From Streptomyces globisporus (GTDB taxonomy: Bacteria; Actinomycetota; Actinomycetes; Streptomycetales; Streptomycetaceae): a stretch of DNA of 64,000 nucleotides. The stretch covers positions 806,001-870,000 of the forward strand of contig BMTG01000001.1 in assembly GCA_014649555.1 (NCBI GenBank). Direction: 5' to 3'. Position numbers and translations under genes: made by a program. The notes under the pieces were generated by a model, which saw nothing but the letters and a program-made list of their open reading frames with translations, did not search any database and was not told where the DNA came from. This document shows, piece after piece, positions 8,624-18,400 of the stretch. Every line of letters starts with the position of its first letter. The first letter of the stretch is position 1.

Positions 8624-8635
8624 CTACGCGCGTAG
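8624..8635. promoter_or_regulatory. Nucleoside-regulon palindrome before add
   Basis: The 12-bp sequence CTACGCGCGTAG is a perfect palindrome 17 bp before the add start. Related sites lie at 20890-20903 (deoA), 25408-25421 (ABC ATPase) and 26873-26886 (bmp). The position at the promoter or transcript start suggests a repressor operator. Confidence 0.6.
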
Positions 8636-8710
8636 AGCGCCGGTTGTCGATGCGTAACAGTGACCGGAAAGTCGGGTGGAGTACACCTGCTCTTCTGAGA
8701 CTGTTCTGTC

Positions 8711-9472
8711 ATGGGACAGCGCGCACTCCCCCTGCCCGCAGCCAGGCTGGGACGGGCCGTTCGGACGGCCGGAGCAACCGACGAGGTCAGCGGCGTGGTT
8801 CTGCTGCTCCCGGACGGCGAGGCCGACTCGCACCGCCGCCCCTCCGCCCTCTCGTACGCGATACAGCTGCCGTTCGCCCGCGCCCTGGCCCGCGCCGGGG
8901 AGGGCGACGGGCTCGCGGTGCACGTGCTGCGCTACCGCTGCCGGGGCTGGAACGCGGACGACGCGCATCCCGCCGAGGACGCCGCGTGGGCGGCCGACGA
9001 GGTCCAGCGGCTCTACGGCGACGTTCCGGTCTGCCTGGTCGGCCACGGGGTGGGCGGGCGGGCCGCGTTGCGGGCCGCCGGACACGGTGCGGTCACCTCC
9101 GTCCTGGCGATGGCCCCCTGGCTGCCGGAGCGGGCGGCGGCCGAACCGGAGCCGGTGGTGCAGTTGATGGGGCGGCGGGTGCTGATCGTGCACGGCACCA
9201 ACGACGAGCGCACCGACCCGGAGCTGTCCTACCGGCTGGCCGAGCGGGCGAAGAAGGCCAACCGCGACACCTGCCGCTTCGAAGTCCACTCCGACGGGCA
9301 CGCGTTGCGCCAGCACCGCTCCGAAGTGGTCGCGCTGGCAGCCGACTTCGTCCGGGGCTCGCTCTTCGCCCGGTCCTACGCCCGCCCGGTCGCGGACGCG
9401 CTCGCCGCACCGCCGCCGCTGGGGCTGCGGATGCCGCTGGCCGCCGGGTTCGGGCGGTCGTTGCGGCACTGA
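8711..9472 (+). CDS. Alpha/beta-hydrolase fold protein lacking the nucleophile serine
   Basis: This 253-residue protein has an alpha/beta-hydrolase layout: strand and turn VLLLPDGEAD, HVLRYRCRGWN, the nucleophile elbow VCLVGHGVGGRAA, then VLIVHGTNDERTD with the acid and SDGHALRQH with the histidine. The elbow should read G-x-S-x-G, but Gly113 (GGG codon) stands where Ser should be. The Asp and His are kept, so classical serine hydrolysis is unlikely; a binding or altered role is possible. It is divergent from add, from an ATG at 8711 with no strong ribosome site. Confidence 0.75.
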   Translation: MGQRALPLPAARLGRAVRTAGATDEVSGVVLLLPDGEADSHRRPSALSYAIQLPFARALARAGEGDGLAVHVLRYRCRGWNADDAHPAEDAAWAADEVQRLYGDVPVCLVGHGVGGRAALRAAGHGAVTSVLAMAPWLPERAAAEPEPVVQLMGRRVLIVHGTNDERTDPELSYRLAERAKKANRDTCRFEVHSDGHALRQHRSEVVALAADFVRGSLFARSYARPVADALAAPPPLGLRMPLAAGFGRSLRH

Positions 9473-9543
9473 GGAGGGCGCAGGGCGGGGTGGGCGCTGG
9501 GCGGGGCCCAGGGACTGAGGCGAGCGTCGGGCCGGAGCCGGCG

Positions 9544-10293
9544 TCAGGCCGTCCGCCGCCGCGCGAGACCCCGGAGCAGCAGCACGGTGGCCGTCCCTAC
9601 GGCCGTGCATCCGGCGGCGGCCAGCAGCAGGGCGAGCCACACGGTGTCCGTGACGGTGGCGGCGGTGGCGGCGCCGGCGGCCGCCACCAGGGTCGCCGCC
9701 ATCACCACGACGACCTGGGCCGTGGGGGTGTCCGTGGCGCGGGTGGCGCGGCGGCGGTGCAGCCACCCCGCTCCCCGCAGGAAGACGGCCCCGACCACCA
9801 ACAGGGTGAGTCCCACGGCCAGTCGGACGGCGGGCTCGCGGTCCGGCGTCCGTGTGGTGTCCTGGCGCAGCTCGCCGCTGCCCAGCTGCCACACCAGGTC
9901 GCGCCAGGCGAACACGGTGACCCGGTCGCCGGGCGCGAGTTCCCTCCACACCGGGCCGTCGCCCCGCATCCGTATCCGGAACGACGGCTCCTCGGGGCTG
10001 AGATCGACCGTGACCCAGTGGGTGACGGCCTTGTTCGACCGGCCGGTCCCGGTGGAGACGACGGTGGCGGGCCACTCGGAGAGGCAGTCGCCGCTCTCGG
10101 GCGCGGAGACCTCCGAGCACGGTCGCGCGGCCCGGAAGTCGGCGGCCTCGGAGAGCGCCCCGGGCAGCAGCGCGAACAGGACGGCGGCGGCGAGCACCAG
10201 CACCGAGCCGAGGGCGGACGCGAAGATGACGCCCTTGAGGCTCGGGAGCCCGGACGGCTGCTGCTGAGGCCAGGGAGCGGGGGACTGGTGCAC
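9544..10293 (-). CDS. Conserved membrane protein, unknown function
   Basis: This 249-residue protein (GTG start at 10293, weak ribosome site) has four predicted membrane helices: about 22-44 (IFASALGSVLVLAAAVLFALL), 153-172, 192-212 and 216-238. Between helices one and two is an extracytoplasmic domain of about 100 residues with two cysteines (PCSEVSAPESGDC) and SIG-like beta strands. Streptomyces has many such membrane proteins without assigned function. It lies tail to tail with the hydrolase gene, 71 bp away. Confidence 0.65.
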   Translation of the reverse strand: MHQSPAPWPQQQPSGLPSLKGVIFASALGSVLVLAAAVLFALLPGALSEAADFRAARPCSEVSAPESGDCLSEWPATVVSTGTGRSNKAVTHWVTVDLSPEEPSFRIRMRGDGPVWRELAPGDRVTVFAWRDLVWQLGSGELRQDTTRTPDREPAVRLAVGLTLLVVGAVFLRGAGWLHRRRATRATDTPTAQVVVVMAATLVAAAGAATAATVTDTVWLALLLAAAGCTAVGTATVLLLRGLARRRTA

Positions 10294-10346
10294 CGGGCCA
10301 TTCTCGCTCGCCCGTTCCCCTCGTCCGCTTCCGGCTCCCGTTCCCC

Positions 10347-11300
10347 TCAGTCCGGCAGCAGGTTCCCCCGGCGCGAGAGCAGGAAGCGTTTGAAGGCGGC
10401 GACCGGCGGGGTGTCGGGGTGTCCGTCCAGCCAGGCGACGCCGATCTCGCGGGCCGCGCGCGGTGCCGTGACCGTCAGCTCGACGACTCCGGGGCGGGCG
10501 ACGGCGGGGGGCGGCAGCAGCGCCACCCCGAGCCCGGCGGCGACCAGCCCGCGCAGGGTCTCCGCCTCCTCACCCTCGAAGGCGACGCGCGGGGTGAAGC
10601 CCGCCTCGGCGCAGAGGTCGTCGGTGATCCGGCGGAGCCCGTACCCCGGCTCGAGCGTCACGAACGTCTCGTCGGCGGCCTCCGCGAGGCGGATCCGGCG
10701 GCGGGAGGCGAGGCGGTGGTCGTCCGGGACCACCAGGCGCAGCCGCTGTTCGTCGAGGCGGCGGGTGACCAGGTCGGGGGCGTCGGGCACGGGCGAGGTG
10801 AGGCAGAGGTCGAGGCCGCCCGCGCGGAGCCGTTCGATCATCGCCTCGCCGTAGTTCTGCACGAGCTGGAAGCGGACCCTCGGGTGGTCGACCCGGAAGG
10901 CGCGGATCAGCGCGGGCACGGTCTCGGAGCCCATGGTGTGCAGGAAGCCGAAGGAGACCCGGCCCGCCGTCGGGTCGGCGTCCGCCCGGACCGAGTCGGC
11001 GGCCTTCTCCACCTCGGCCAGGGCGCGTTCGGCCGAGCCGAGGAAGGTGCGGCCCGCCGGGGTGAGGGAGACCGTGCGGCCCTTGCGGGCGAACAGGGCG
11101 ACGCCCAGGTCCGCTTCGAGCCGGACCATGGCCCGCGAGAGCGTGGACTGCGGGACGCCCAGCTCGTGTGCGGCGCGGGTCACATGCTCGTGCCGGGCGA
11201 CCGCCTCGAAGTACGCGAGGCGGGGCGCGAGCACGGCCCGGATGTCTTCTTCGTAACTGCTTGGTGACAGCCGAGGCCCTGAGCTGCGTTCATGCGCCAT
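10347..11300 (-). CDS. LysR-family transcriptional regulator
   Basis: This 317-residue regulator starts at the ATG at 11300 (MAHERSS), possibly leaderless. The N-terminal helix-turn-helix is typical (YFEAVARHEHVTRAAHELGVPQSTLSRAM, about residues 29-57). The substrate-binding domain follows from about residue 120 (GRVSFGFLHTMGSETVPALI). It is divergent from an MFS transporter gene whose start is only 62 bp away, the usual layout for a LysR protein and its target. An interrupted dyad at 11317-11341 in that gap is a likely operator. Confidence 0.9.
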   Translation of the reverse strand: MAHERSSGPRLSPSSYEEDIRAVLAPRLAYFEAVARHEHVTRAAHELGVPQSTLSRAMVRLEADLGVALFARKGRTVSLTPAGRTFLGSAERALAEVEKAADSVRADADPTAGRVSFGFLHTMGSETVPALIRAFRVDHPRVRFQLVQNYGEAMIERLRAGGLDLCLTSPVPDAPDLVTRRLDEQRLRLVVPDDHRLASRRRIRLAEAADETFVTLEPGYGLRRITDDLCAEAGFTPRVAFEGEEAETLRGLVAAGLGVALLPPPAVARPGVVELTVTAPRAAREIGVAWLDGHPDTPPVAAFKRFLLSRRGNLLPD

Positions 11301-11316
11301 GGGATTGATTATCGCA

Positions 11317-11341
11317 GTTTCGTGCATTGGACGCATGAAAC
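11317..11341. promoter_or_regulatory. Dyad in the LysR/MFS intergenic region
   Basis: GTTTCGTGC (11317-11325) and GCATGAAAC (11333-11341) form an inverted repeat with one mismatch and a 7-bp spacer. This suits a LysR-type operator regulating the divergent pair. Confidence 0.5.
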
Positions 11342-11362
11342 CTGCGGGTCTACTTTCGACGT

Positions 11363-12676
11363 ATGCCTCCCGCTGATACCGGGGCATCCACCGTCGTGGT
11401 GGGTGCCTCTGCCCCGTCGTCCCCCGTCACCACCACCGCCGCGCCGGCCTCCACCCATGAGCGCCTGGAGCCCGGCCGCCCCGGCTACCGCCGGATGAGC
11501 TTCGCCCTCTTCGCCGCCGGTGTCGCGGCGTTCGCCCTCCTCTACTCCACCCAGGCCCTGCTGCCCGCCGTCTCCGCGTCGTTCGACGCCACCGCCGGAC
11601 AGGCGAGCTGGACGGTCTCCGCGGCGACCGGGGCGCTGGCCCTGTTCGTGCTGCCGCTGAGCGCGCTCTCCGAGCGGTTCGGGCGGCGGCAGATGATGAC
11701 GGCGTCGCTGGCGGTCGCGGTCCTGGTCGGGCTGCTGGTGCCGTTCGCCCCGTCGATGGGCGCGCTGATCGCGCTGCGCGCCGTCCAGGGTGCGGCGCTG
11801 GCCGGGCTGCCGGCCTCCGCGATGGCGTATCTCGCGGAGGAGGTGCGGCCCAAGGCGCTGATCGCCGCGATCGGGCTGTTCGTGGCGGGCAACAGCATCG
11901 GCGGGATGAGCGGCCGTATCCTCACCGGCTGGGTCGCCCAGGCCTGGGGCTGGCGCGCCGCGCTCGCGGCGGTCGGGCTGCTCGCGCTGGCGTGCGCCGT
12001 CGCCTTCCACTTCCTCATCCCGAAGGCGAAGAACTTCCGCCCCGGCTCGCTGAACCCGAAGGCCCTGGCGAAGACCGTAGCCACCCACCTGGGCAACCCG
12101 CTGCTGGTCCGGCTGTACGCGATCGGCGCCCTGTTCATGACGGTGTTCGGCGCGGTCTACACGGTGATCGGCTACCGGCTGGTCGAGGAGCCGTTCAGCC
12201 TGCCGCAGGGCGTCATCGGCTCGATCTTCCTCGTCTACCTGGTCGGTACGGTCTCCTCCGCCGCCGCCGGACGTCTGGTGGCCCGCCTCGGCCGCCGGGG
12301 CGCGCTCTACCTGGCGGTCTCCACGACCGCCGCCGGGCTGCTGCTCTCCCTGGCGGACCAGCTGGCCGCCGTGCTGCTGGGCCTGGTGCTGATCACGGCC
12401 GGCTTCTTCGCCGGGCACGCGGTCGCCTCGTCCTCGGTGAGCCGGACCGCGACGGAGGGCCGGGCGCAGGCGTCGGCGCTGTACCAGTCGGCGTACTACC
12501 TGGGCTCCAGCGCGGGCGGCACGCTGGGCGCGGTCGCCTTCCACGCCGGGGGCTGGGCGGCGACGGTGGCGCTGGGCCTGCTCGCGGTCCTCGGCGTCGT
12601 CTCGATCACCCTGTACGGGACCCGGGTGGCGCGGGCGGAGCGGCGGGCGCTGGTTCCGGCGACGGCCACCCGCTGA
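11363..12676 (+). CDS. Major facilitator superfamily transporter (YnfM-like)
   Basis: This 437-residue, twelve-helix secondary transporter has a disordered 45-residue cytoplasmic N-terminus. The loop 2-3 motif ALSERFGRRQMM is the MFS signature (G-x-x-x-D-R-x-G-R-R family), and loop 8-9 has a matching LVARLGRRGALY. The family is related to YnfM and arabinose-efflux-type permeases. The substrate is unknown; pairing with a divergent LysR regulator suggests inducible export. The ATG at 11363 has no strong ribosome site. Confidence 0.88.
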   Translation: MPPADTGASTVVVGASAPSSPVTTTAAPASTHERLEPGRPGYRRMSFALFAAGVAAFALLYSTQALLPAVSASFDATAGQASWTVSAATGALALFVLPLSALSERFGRRQMMTASLAVAVLVGLLVPFAPSMGALIALRAVQGAALAGLPASAMAYLAEEVRPKALIAAIGLFVAGNSIGGMSGRILTGWVAQAWGWRAALAAVGLLALACAVAFHFLIPKAKNFRPGSLNPKALAKTVATHLGNPLLVRLYAIGALFMTVFGAVYTVIGYRLVEEPFSLPQGVIGSIFLVYLVGTVSSAAAGRLVARLGRRGALYLAVSTTAAGLLLSLADQLAAVLLGLVLITAGFFAGHAVASSSVSRTATEGRAQASALYQSAYYLGSSAGGTLGAVAFHAGGWAATVALGLLAVLGVVSITLYGTRVARAERRALVPATATR

Positions 12677-12873
12677 GCAACCGGTCCGGGGGCGGTCCAC
12701 CCACCCGCTGAGCGGCCCCGGCAGCCCCGGACGCACCCGCAGGACCGGAGGCCGTCATCCCGGCTATGCCGGACCGGGACGCAACCGAGACCTCCACCGC
12801 GCAACCACCGCTCCCCTTCGGACGTCTACCAGGCGTAACCACGAAACCACTGTGGGCGAAGGGGAGTTGCCGC

Positions 12874-13590
12874 ATGGGAGACATGGCGAAGACATCCGCC
12901 AGACGGCTGCGACGCGGGGTGGCGCTGTCCGTCGCCGGACTGGTGGCCGCTCCGGCCCTGGTCCTGGGCAGCGGCACCGCCGCCCAGGCGGCGTCCTGCA
13001 CGAAGTCGGTGGGCCCCCACCAGAAGCAGGTCGAGAAGTTCCTCAAGCGGCCTGTGGACGGCAAGCAGTCGACGGCCGACTGCAAGGCGATCCAGAAGTT
13101 CCAGAAGGCCCATGGGATCACCCCCACCATCGGCTACGCCGGTCCGCTGACCTGGCGCACGATGAACACCATGCTCGCCCAGAAGGCGGCCGGGAAGAAC
13201 CCCAACAAGGCGGGGAAGTGCCCCACCAACAAGGGGCGCATCGCCTGTGTCGACCTGACCCGGCAGCTGAGCTGGATCCAGGACGGCAAGAAGCTGACGT
13301 ACGGTCCGGTGCCGGTGCGGACCGGCCGGGACGGCGCGGAGACCCGGACCGGGGCCAAGAAGGTCTACTGGCGCAGCATCAACCACTGGTCGACGATCTA
13401 CAAGGTCTGGATGCCGTACTCCCAGTTCTTCGACGGCGGCCAGGCGTTCCATTCGGTCACCAAGTCCATGTACAACCCGCCGGGCTCCGGCGGCTGCGTC
13501 AACATGCGGCTCGCCGACGCGAAGGCATACTGGAAACTGCTGAAGAACGGCGACGACGTGTACGTGTACGGGCGCAAGCCCGGGACCTGA
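12874..13590 (+). CDS. Secreted L,D-transpeptidase (YkuD) with peptidoglycan-binding domain
   Basis: This 238-residue protein starts at an ATG with GGGGAG seven bases upstream. A twin-basic signal peptide (RRLRRGVALSVAGLVAAPAL) leads to cleavage near AQA-AS. A peptidoglycan-binding type 1 domain follows (QKQVEKFLKRPVDG, then CKAIQKFQKAHGI). The YkuD catalytic domain carries Cys208 in GSGGCVNMRLAD, with the upstream His in FHSVTK. Such enzymes make 3-3 cross-links in peptidoglycan. The signature is SGGCVN rather than the common SHGCIR. A second, lipoprotein-type paralogue is at 44550-45611. Confidence 0.88.
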   Translation: MGDMAKTSARRLRRGVALSVAGLVAAPALVLGSGTAAQAASCTKSVGPHQKQVEKFLKRPVDGKQSTADCKAIQKFQKAHGITPTIGYAGPLTWRTMNTMLAQKAAGKNPNKAGKCPTNKGRIACVDLTRQLSWIQDGKKLTYGPVPVRTGRDGAETRTGAKKVYWRSINHWSTIYKVWMPYSQFFDGGQAFHSVTKSMYNPPGSGGCVNMRLADAKAYWKLLKNGDDVYVYGRKPGT

Positions 13591-13622
13591 GGACACCGCC
13601 GCGAGGCGCTGGGCGCATCCCG

Positions 13623-13671
13623 AGGGGTGCCGGACGGGATCGTGGCCGGAGCCACGGCCTCCGGCACCCCT
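13623..13671. terminator. Terminator, compound hairpin
   Basis: The 12-bp stem AGGGGTGCCGGA (13623-13634) pairs with 13660-13671, with an inner 6-bp stem (13641-13646 with 13651-13656). It follows the L,D-transpeptidase stop by 33 bp and is trailed by a T-rich stretch. Confidence 0.75.
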
Positions 13672-13770
13672 TGTACGTTTTCCGCCCCCGGCTGTCAGTG
13701 GCCTGCGGTAGCTTCCGACGTACCGGGGGACGGATGCCACAGCGCGAGGGCGCGCGACAGAGGTGGAGCG

Positions 13771-14805
13771 ATGAGCGATCTGACCACGGCGACGGCCACG
13801 GGAGCGGCGGGCGCCGGAAAGCCGGATGCGGCCGGGATCGACGGCCGTCTGGAGGGGCACCGGGTCGAGCTGACGGGGTACTGCTACCGGATGCTCGGAT
13901 CCGCCTTCGAGGCCGAGGACGCGGTGCAGGACACCCTGGTCCGGGCCTGGCGCAACTTCGACAAGTTCGAGGGCCGCTCCTCGCTGCGCTCCTGGCTCTA
14001 CCGGATCGCCACCAACGTCTGCCTGGACATGCTGAACGCGGGCAACAAGCGGGCCCGCCCGGTCGATCTGACCGGCCCGACCCCGCTCGCCCAGGCCGCG
14101 CTGAGCCCCCGCCCGGAGAACGTCTGGCTGGAGCCGATGCCCGACGGCCGGATCCTGCCGTCGGTCCAGGACCCGGCGGAGGCGGCGGTGGCGCGCGAGT
14201 CGGTGCGCCTGGCGTTCGTCGCCGCCCTCCAGCACCTGCCGCCGAAGCAGCGGGCCGTGCTGATCCTGCGCGAGGTGCTCGCCTGGAAGGCCGCCGAGGT
14301 CGCCGAGCTGCTGGATACCTCCGTGGCCTCGGTCAACAGCGCCCTGCAGCGGGCCCGCGCCACGCTGACCGAGACGGAGGGCCGGGCGGGCGATGCGGCG
14401 GACCCGCTCGACGAGGAGCAGCAGAAGCTCCTGGAGCGCTATGTGAAGGCGTTCGAGGGGTATGACATGGCCGCCCTGACCACGCTGCTCCACGAGGACG
14501 CGGTGATGACGATGCCGCCGTTCGACCTGTGGCTCCAGGGCACCGGGGACATCACCGGCTTCATGACCTCCATCGGCGCGGCCTGCGCGGGCTCCAGGCT
14601 GGTGCCCGTCTCGGCCAACGGCTCCCCCGCCTTCGCGCACTACAAGCCCGCCGAGGACGGGTCCGGGTTCACGCCGTGGGCGGTCCAGGTCATCGACGTC
14701 CGGGACGGGGCGATCACCGAAATGCACTGCTTCCTGGACGTCCCGCGCTGGTTCCCGCTGTTCGGTCTGCCGGACCGGCTCCCGGCGGACGCGCGGCAGG
14801 CGTAG
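13771..14805 (+). CDS. ECF sigma factor with SnoaL-like C-terminal domain (SigG/TIGR02960-like)
   Basis: This 344-residue protein starts at an ATG behind AGGTGGAG. Region 2 is at about 30-95 (GYCYRMLGSAFEAEDAVQDT, RSWLYRIATNVCLD). Region 4 is at about 150-200 (LPPKQRAVLILREVLAWKAAEVAELL, SVNSALQRAR). From about 215 there is an NTF2/SnoaL-like domain (YVKAFEGYDMAALTTLLHEDAVMTMPP), which in such sigma factors controls activity in place of a separate anti-sigma factor. No anti-sigma gene adjoins. The signal is unknown. Confidence 0.9.
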   Translation: MSDLTTATATGAAGAGKPDAAGIDGRLEGHRVELTGYCYRMLGSAFEAEDAVQDTLVRAWRNFDKFEGRSSLRSWLYRIATNVCLDMLNAGNKRARPVDLTGPTPLAQAALSPRPENVWLEPMPDGRILPSVQDPAEAAVARESVRLAFVAALQHLPPKQRAVLILREVLAWKAAEVAELLDTSVASVNSALQRARATLTETEGRAGDAADPLDEEQQKLLERYVKAFEGYDMAALTTLLHEDAVMTMPPFDLWLQGTGDITGFMTSIGAACAGSRLVPVSANGSPAFAHYKPAEDGSGFTPWAVQVIDVRDGAITEMHCFLDVPRWFPLFGLPDRLPADARQA

Positions 14806-14811
14806 ACGGAC

Positions 14812-14854
14812 CGGGTGGGGAGGCAGAGGCGTACGGCGCCTGCCTCCCCACCCG
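14812..14854. terminator. Bidirectional terminator, 14-bp perfect stem
   Basis: CGGGTGGGGAGGCA (14812-14825) pairs with 14841-14854. It lies between the convergent sigma factor and STAS genes. Confidence 0.85.
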
Positions 14855-14883
14855 CGTACGTCAGACCCACCCGCGTACGTCAG
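14847..14883. repeat. 18-bp tandem duplication at the STAS gene end
   Basis: CCCACCCGCGTACGTCAG occurs at 14847-14864 and again at 14866-14883. The second copy contains the stop codon of the STAS gene (14880-14882, minus strand), and the first overlaps the terminator stem. Confidence 0.85.
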
Positions 14884-15254
14884 TAGGGTCCCGGCACGCG
14901 TTCCTCCGGTCCCTCCTCCAGGCTCACCACATCGGCCAGCCCCACCAGGTTCAGCAGCGCCCGGAGTTCGGGGGGCACCCGGCGCAGCCGCAGGGTGTGT
15001 CCGGCCCGTCGGGCGACGAGCCCCAGCCGGGCCACCGCCTCGACGGCGGTGAGATCCGGCCGGATGATCCCGCCCACATCGCAGTCCACCGCCGCGCCCG
15101 GGATGAGGGCGGCGCCGCGGGGACCGGCGAGGGCGCGCTCCAGCTCGGCGCAGAGGTCGGGGACGACGGCACGGCTGACCCGGCCGGCCACGGTCAGGGT
15201 GATCGGGTTGTCGGCTTCCACACCAGGCAGACCGGACCGGCGGGCGAAATTCAT
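14880..15254 (-). CDS. STAS-domain protein (anti-sigma-factor-antagonist-like)
   Basis: These 124 residues begin at the ATG at 15254, with AGGGGG five bases before. An in-frame ATG at 15272 is the alternative. The fold pattern fits a STAS domain: LTVAGRVSRAVVPDLCAELERAL, a central strand (AVDCDVGGIIRPDLTAVEAVARLGLVARRAG), then TLRLRRVPPELRALLNLVGLADVV. The serine usually phosphorylated in SpoIIAA-type antagonists, in D-S-S/T-G, is not present at the matching place (GGIIRPD). It may therefore work by binding alone. It is divergent from the subtilase, with 187 bp between. Confidence 0.75.
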   Translation of the reverse strand: MNFARRSGLPGVEADNPITLTVAGRVSRAVVPDLCAELERALAGPRGAALIPGAAVDCDVGGIIRPDLTAVEAVARLGLVARRAGHTLRLRRVPPELRALLNLVGLADVVSLEEGPEERVPGPY

Positions 15255-15441
15255 CGGCCCCCTGGGCGCCATCGCGCCGCGGAGGGGCCTTTTCGCGTCA
15301 ACCCATGACTCCTTGTGTCCCTCCTGTGAACCAATCTCCCCGGTGTCCCCTCTAGTTGGGTGAACCGACGGCCGCAGCCGTCCTTTCTGCGTATCTGCGG
15401 GCCGACGGGTTGAGGAACCATCGAGTTCTCCAGGGGGAGAG

Positions 15442-18400
15442 TTGCGCAGACACGTGAGAAACGCGTGCATACCCGCGGTCGCCACAGCGGCCGCAGTGGC
15501 GCTGGCGGCCGGCATGGTCAGCCCCGCCGTCGCCCAGCCGGACCCGAAGGGGGCGGCCGGCACCCGGGCGCAGGCGCAGGACCGGGAGACGCGTCAGCTG
15601 ACCCTCGTCACCGGTGACCGGGTCACCGTGGACGCCCAGGGCAAGCCGGTCGCCTTCCGGCCCGCGAAGGGCCGGGAGCACATCCCGGTCCAGCGGATGA
15701 GCGACCAGAGGCACACCCTCGTCATTCCGGCCGACGCCCACCGGCTGATCGTCTCCGGCAAGCTCGACCGGCGGCTGTTCGACGTCACCGAGCTGAGCCG
15801 GCCGGAGAACCTCCGGGCCCAGCGGGACGGTCTGAAGCTGATCGTCGGCTACCGGGGCAAGCAGGCCGCCACCGCGAAGGCGCAGGTCCGCGACGCGGGC
15901 GGCACGGAGGTCGGCCGGAGCCTGAGGTCGCTGAACGCCGAGTCGGTGACGACGCCGACGGCCGACGCACCGGAGATCTGGAAGGCGCTCACCGAGCGTC
16001 GCGCCGGGGGCGACCGGGTGACCACCGCCGCCGGGATCGACCGGGTCTGGCTGGACGGCGTACGGAAGGCGAGCCTCGACAAGAGCGTCCCGCAGATCGG
16101 CGCCCCGGCGGCCTGGAAGGCCGGGTTCACCGGCAAGGGCGTCAAGATCGCGGTCCTGGACACCGGGACGGACTCCACCCACCCGGACCTCAAGGGCCAG
16201 ATCCTCGCGGAGAAGAACTTCAGCGCCGCGAAGGACACGAAGGACCGGGTCGGCCACGGGACGCACGTCGCGTCGATCGCGGCGGGCACCGGTGCGAAGT
16301 CGGGCGGCAAGCTCAAGGGCGTGGCCCCGGACGCCAAGCTGCTCTCGGGCAAGGTGCTGGACGACGAGGGCTACGGCGATGACTCCGGCATCCTGGCCGG
16401 TATGGAGTGGGCGGTCGCTCAGGGCGCCGACATCGTCAACCTGAGCCTCGGCGGGCCCGACAGCCCCGAGGTGGACCCGCTGGAGGCGGCGGTCGACAAG
16501 CTGTCGGCCGAGAAGGGCGTCCTGTTCGCCATCGCCGCGGGCAACGAGGGCGACGGCGCGGGCACGGTCGGCTCGCCGGGCAGCGCGGACGCGGCGCTGA
16601 CCGTGGGCGCGGTCGACGACAAGGACCTGCTGGCGGACTTCTCCAGCCGCGGCCCGCGGATCGGCGACGGTGCGATCAAGCCGGATGTGACGGCTCCCGG
16701 CGTGGACACCACGGCGGCCATCCCGCCCGGTTCGCTGATCGCCCAGGAGGTGGGCGAGAAGCCCGCCGGTTACGCCACCATCTCGGGTACGTCGATGGCC
16801 ACCCCGCATGTCGCGGGCGCGGCCGCCCTGCTCAAGCAGCAGCACCCCGACTGGAAGTACGGCGAGCTCAAGGGCGCGCTGACCGCGTCCACGAAGCCCG
16901 GGGCGTACAACCCGTTCCAGCAGGGCTCCGGCCGGATCCAGGTGGACCGGGCGATCGCCCAGAGCGTCGTGGCGGAGCCGGTCTCGGTGAGCTTCGGCGT
17001 GCAGCAGTGGCCGCACACCGATGACGTACCGGTCGGCAAGAAGGTGACGTACCGCAACCTCGGTACGACCGATGTCACCCTCGACCTGAAGGTGACGGGC
17101 ACGGGCCCGACGGGCAAGCCGGCTCCGGCGGGCTTCTTCACGCTCGGCGCGGACAAGGTCACCGTTCCCGCGGGCGGCACCGCGGAGGCGACGCTGACGG
17201 CCGACACCCGGATCGGCGGCACGGCTGACGGCACCTACTCCGCGTACGTGGTGGCGACGGGCGGCGGACAGACCGTGCGCACGGCGGCCGCCGTCGAGCG
17301 GGAGGTCGAGAGCTACGACCTCACCGTCAAGCACCTGGACCGGAAGGGCCTCCCGGCCGCCTACGCGGACAGCACGCTCTACGGCTTCAACGACCAGGTG
17401 GGCGGCTCGTTCCTGAGCCCGCAGGTCGTGAACGGCACGGCGAAGATCCGGGTGCCGAAGGGCACGTACTCGGTCAGCTCGTCGGTGTACGGCCACCCCG
17501 AGGACTTCTCGAAGGGCGTCGACTGGATCGCCCAGCCGAAGATCGCGGTCACCAAGAGCACCTCGCTGACGTTCGACGCCCGCAAGGCGAAGCCGGTGAA
17601 GATCACGCTGCCGGCCACGGGGACGAAGGCTGAGCTGTTCTCGCCGGACTACACGGTGGCGACGAAAGCCGACATGGTCAGCTTCGGCTGGGTGATGGAC
17701 TCGACGGCGGGCTTCCGCACGCTGCACGTGGGTCCGCAGATCACCGACGGGTCGCTCGCCCAGCACTGGACGGGCACCTGGACCAAGGGCGCGTCGACCG
17801 AGTTCGACATCGCGGTCGGCGGCACGGTCAAGAAGCTGGCGATCGGCTACGAGCGGAAGTTCACGACCGCGCAGCTGGCCAAGGTGAAGATCGCCATGGG
17901 CGCGGCCGCGCCGAAGAAGAAGGGTTCGGTCTCCGCCGTGGGCTTCCTGCCCACATCGGGCGGCGGCTGGTCCACGTCGGTCGAGCAGAAGCTGCCCGGC
18001 ACCCGCACGCTGTACCTCTCCACCGCCGACAAGGTGAGCTGGGGCCTGGAGTTCAGCCAGCTGGGACCGGTCGACCAGGACGGCTGGCCGACGTACGAGG
18101 CCGGCTACGAGATCAGCGACGAAGCCACGTTCAAGGCGGGCAAGACGTACAGCAAGTCCGTGAACACCGGGGTGTTCCAGCCACTGGTGAACAAGGACTT
18201 CGGCGTGGCCCGTGAGGGCAACGAGATCTTCGGCATCCTCCCGCTGCTGGCGGACGGCGCGGGCAACGCGGGCGGGATGGAGCACTCGTCGGCCAAGACC
18301 GTCCTGTACCGCAACGGCAAGAAGGTCGGCGAGAACAACGACCCGCTGAGCGGCGAGGGGTCTTTCAAGGTCCCGGCCGGATCCGCGGCCTACAAGCTGT

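Noticed and set aside
10308-10349. Repeated CCCGTTCCCCTC before the LysR gene end.
   Set aside because: Two short C-rich copies in a short gap; too weak to call a functional element.
7720-10854. A 1044-codon plus-strand open frame over add, the hydrolase and the membrane protein gene.
   Set aside because: Gly/Arg/Asp-rich with no domain pattern. It lies over clear genes in other frames, as expected at this GC content.
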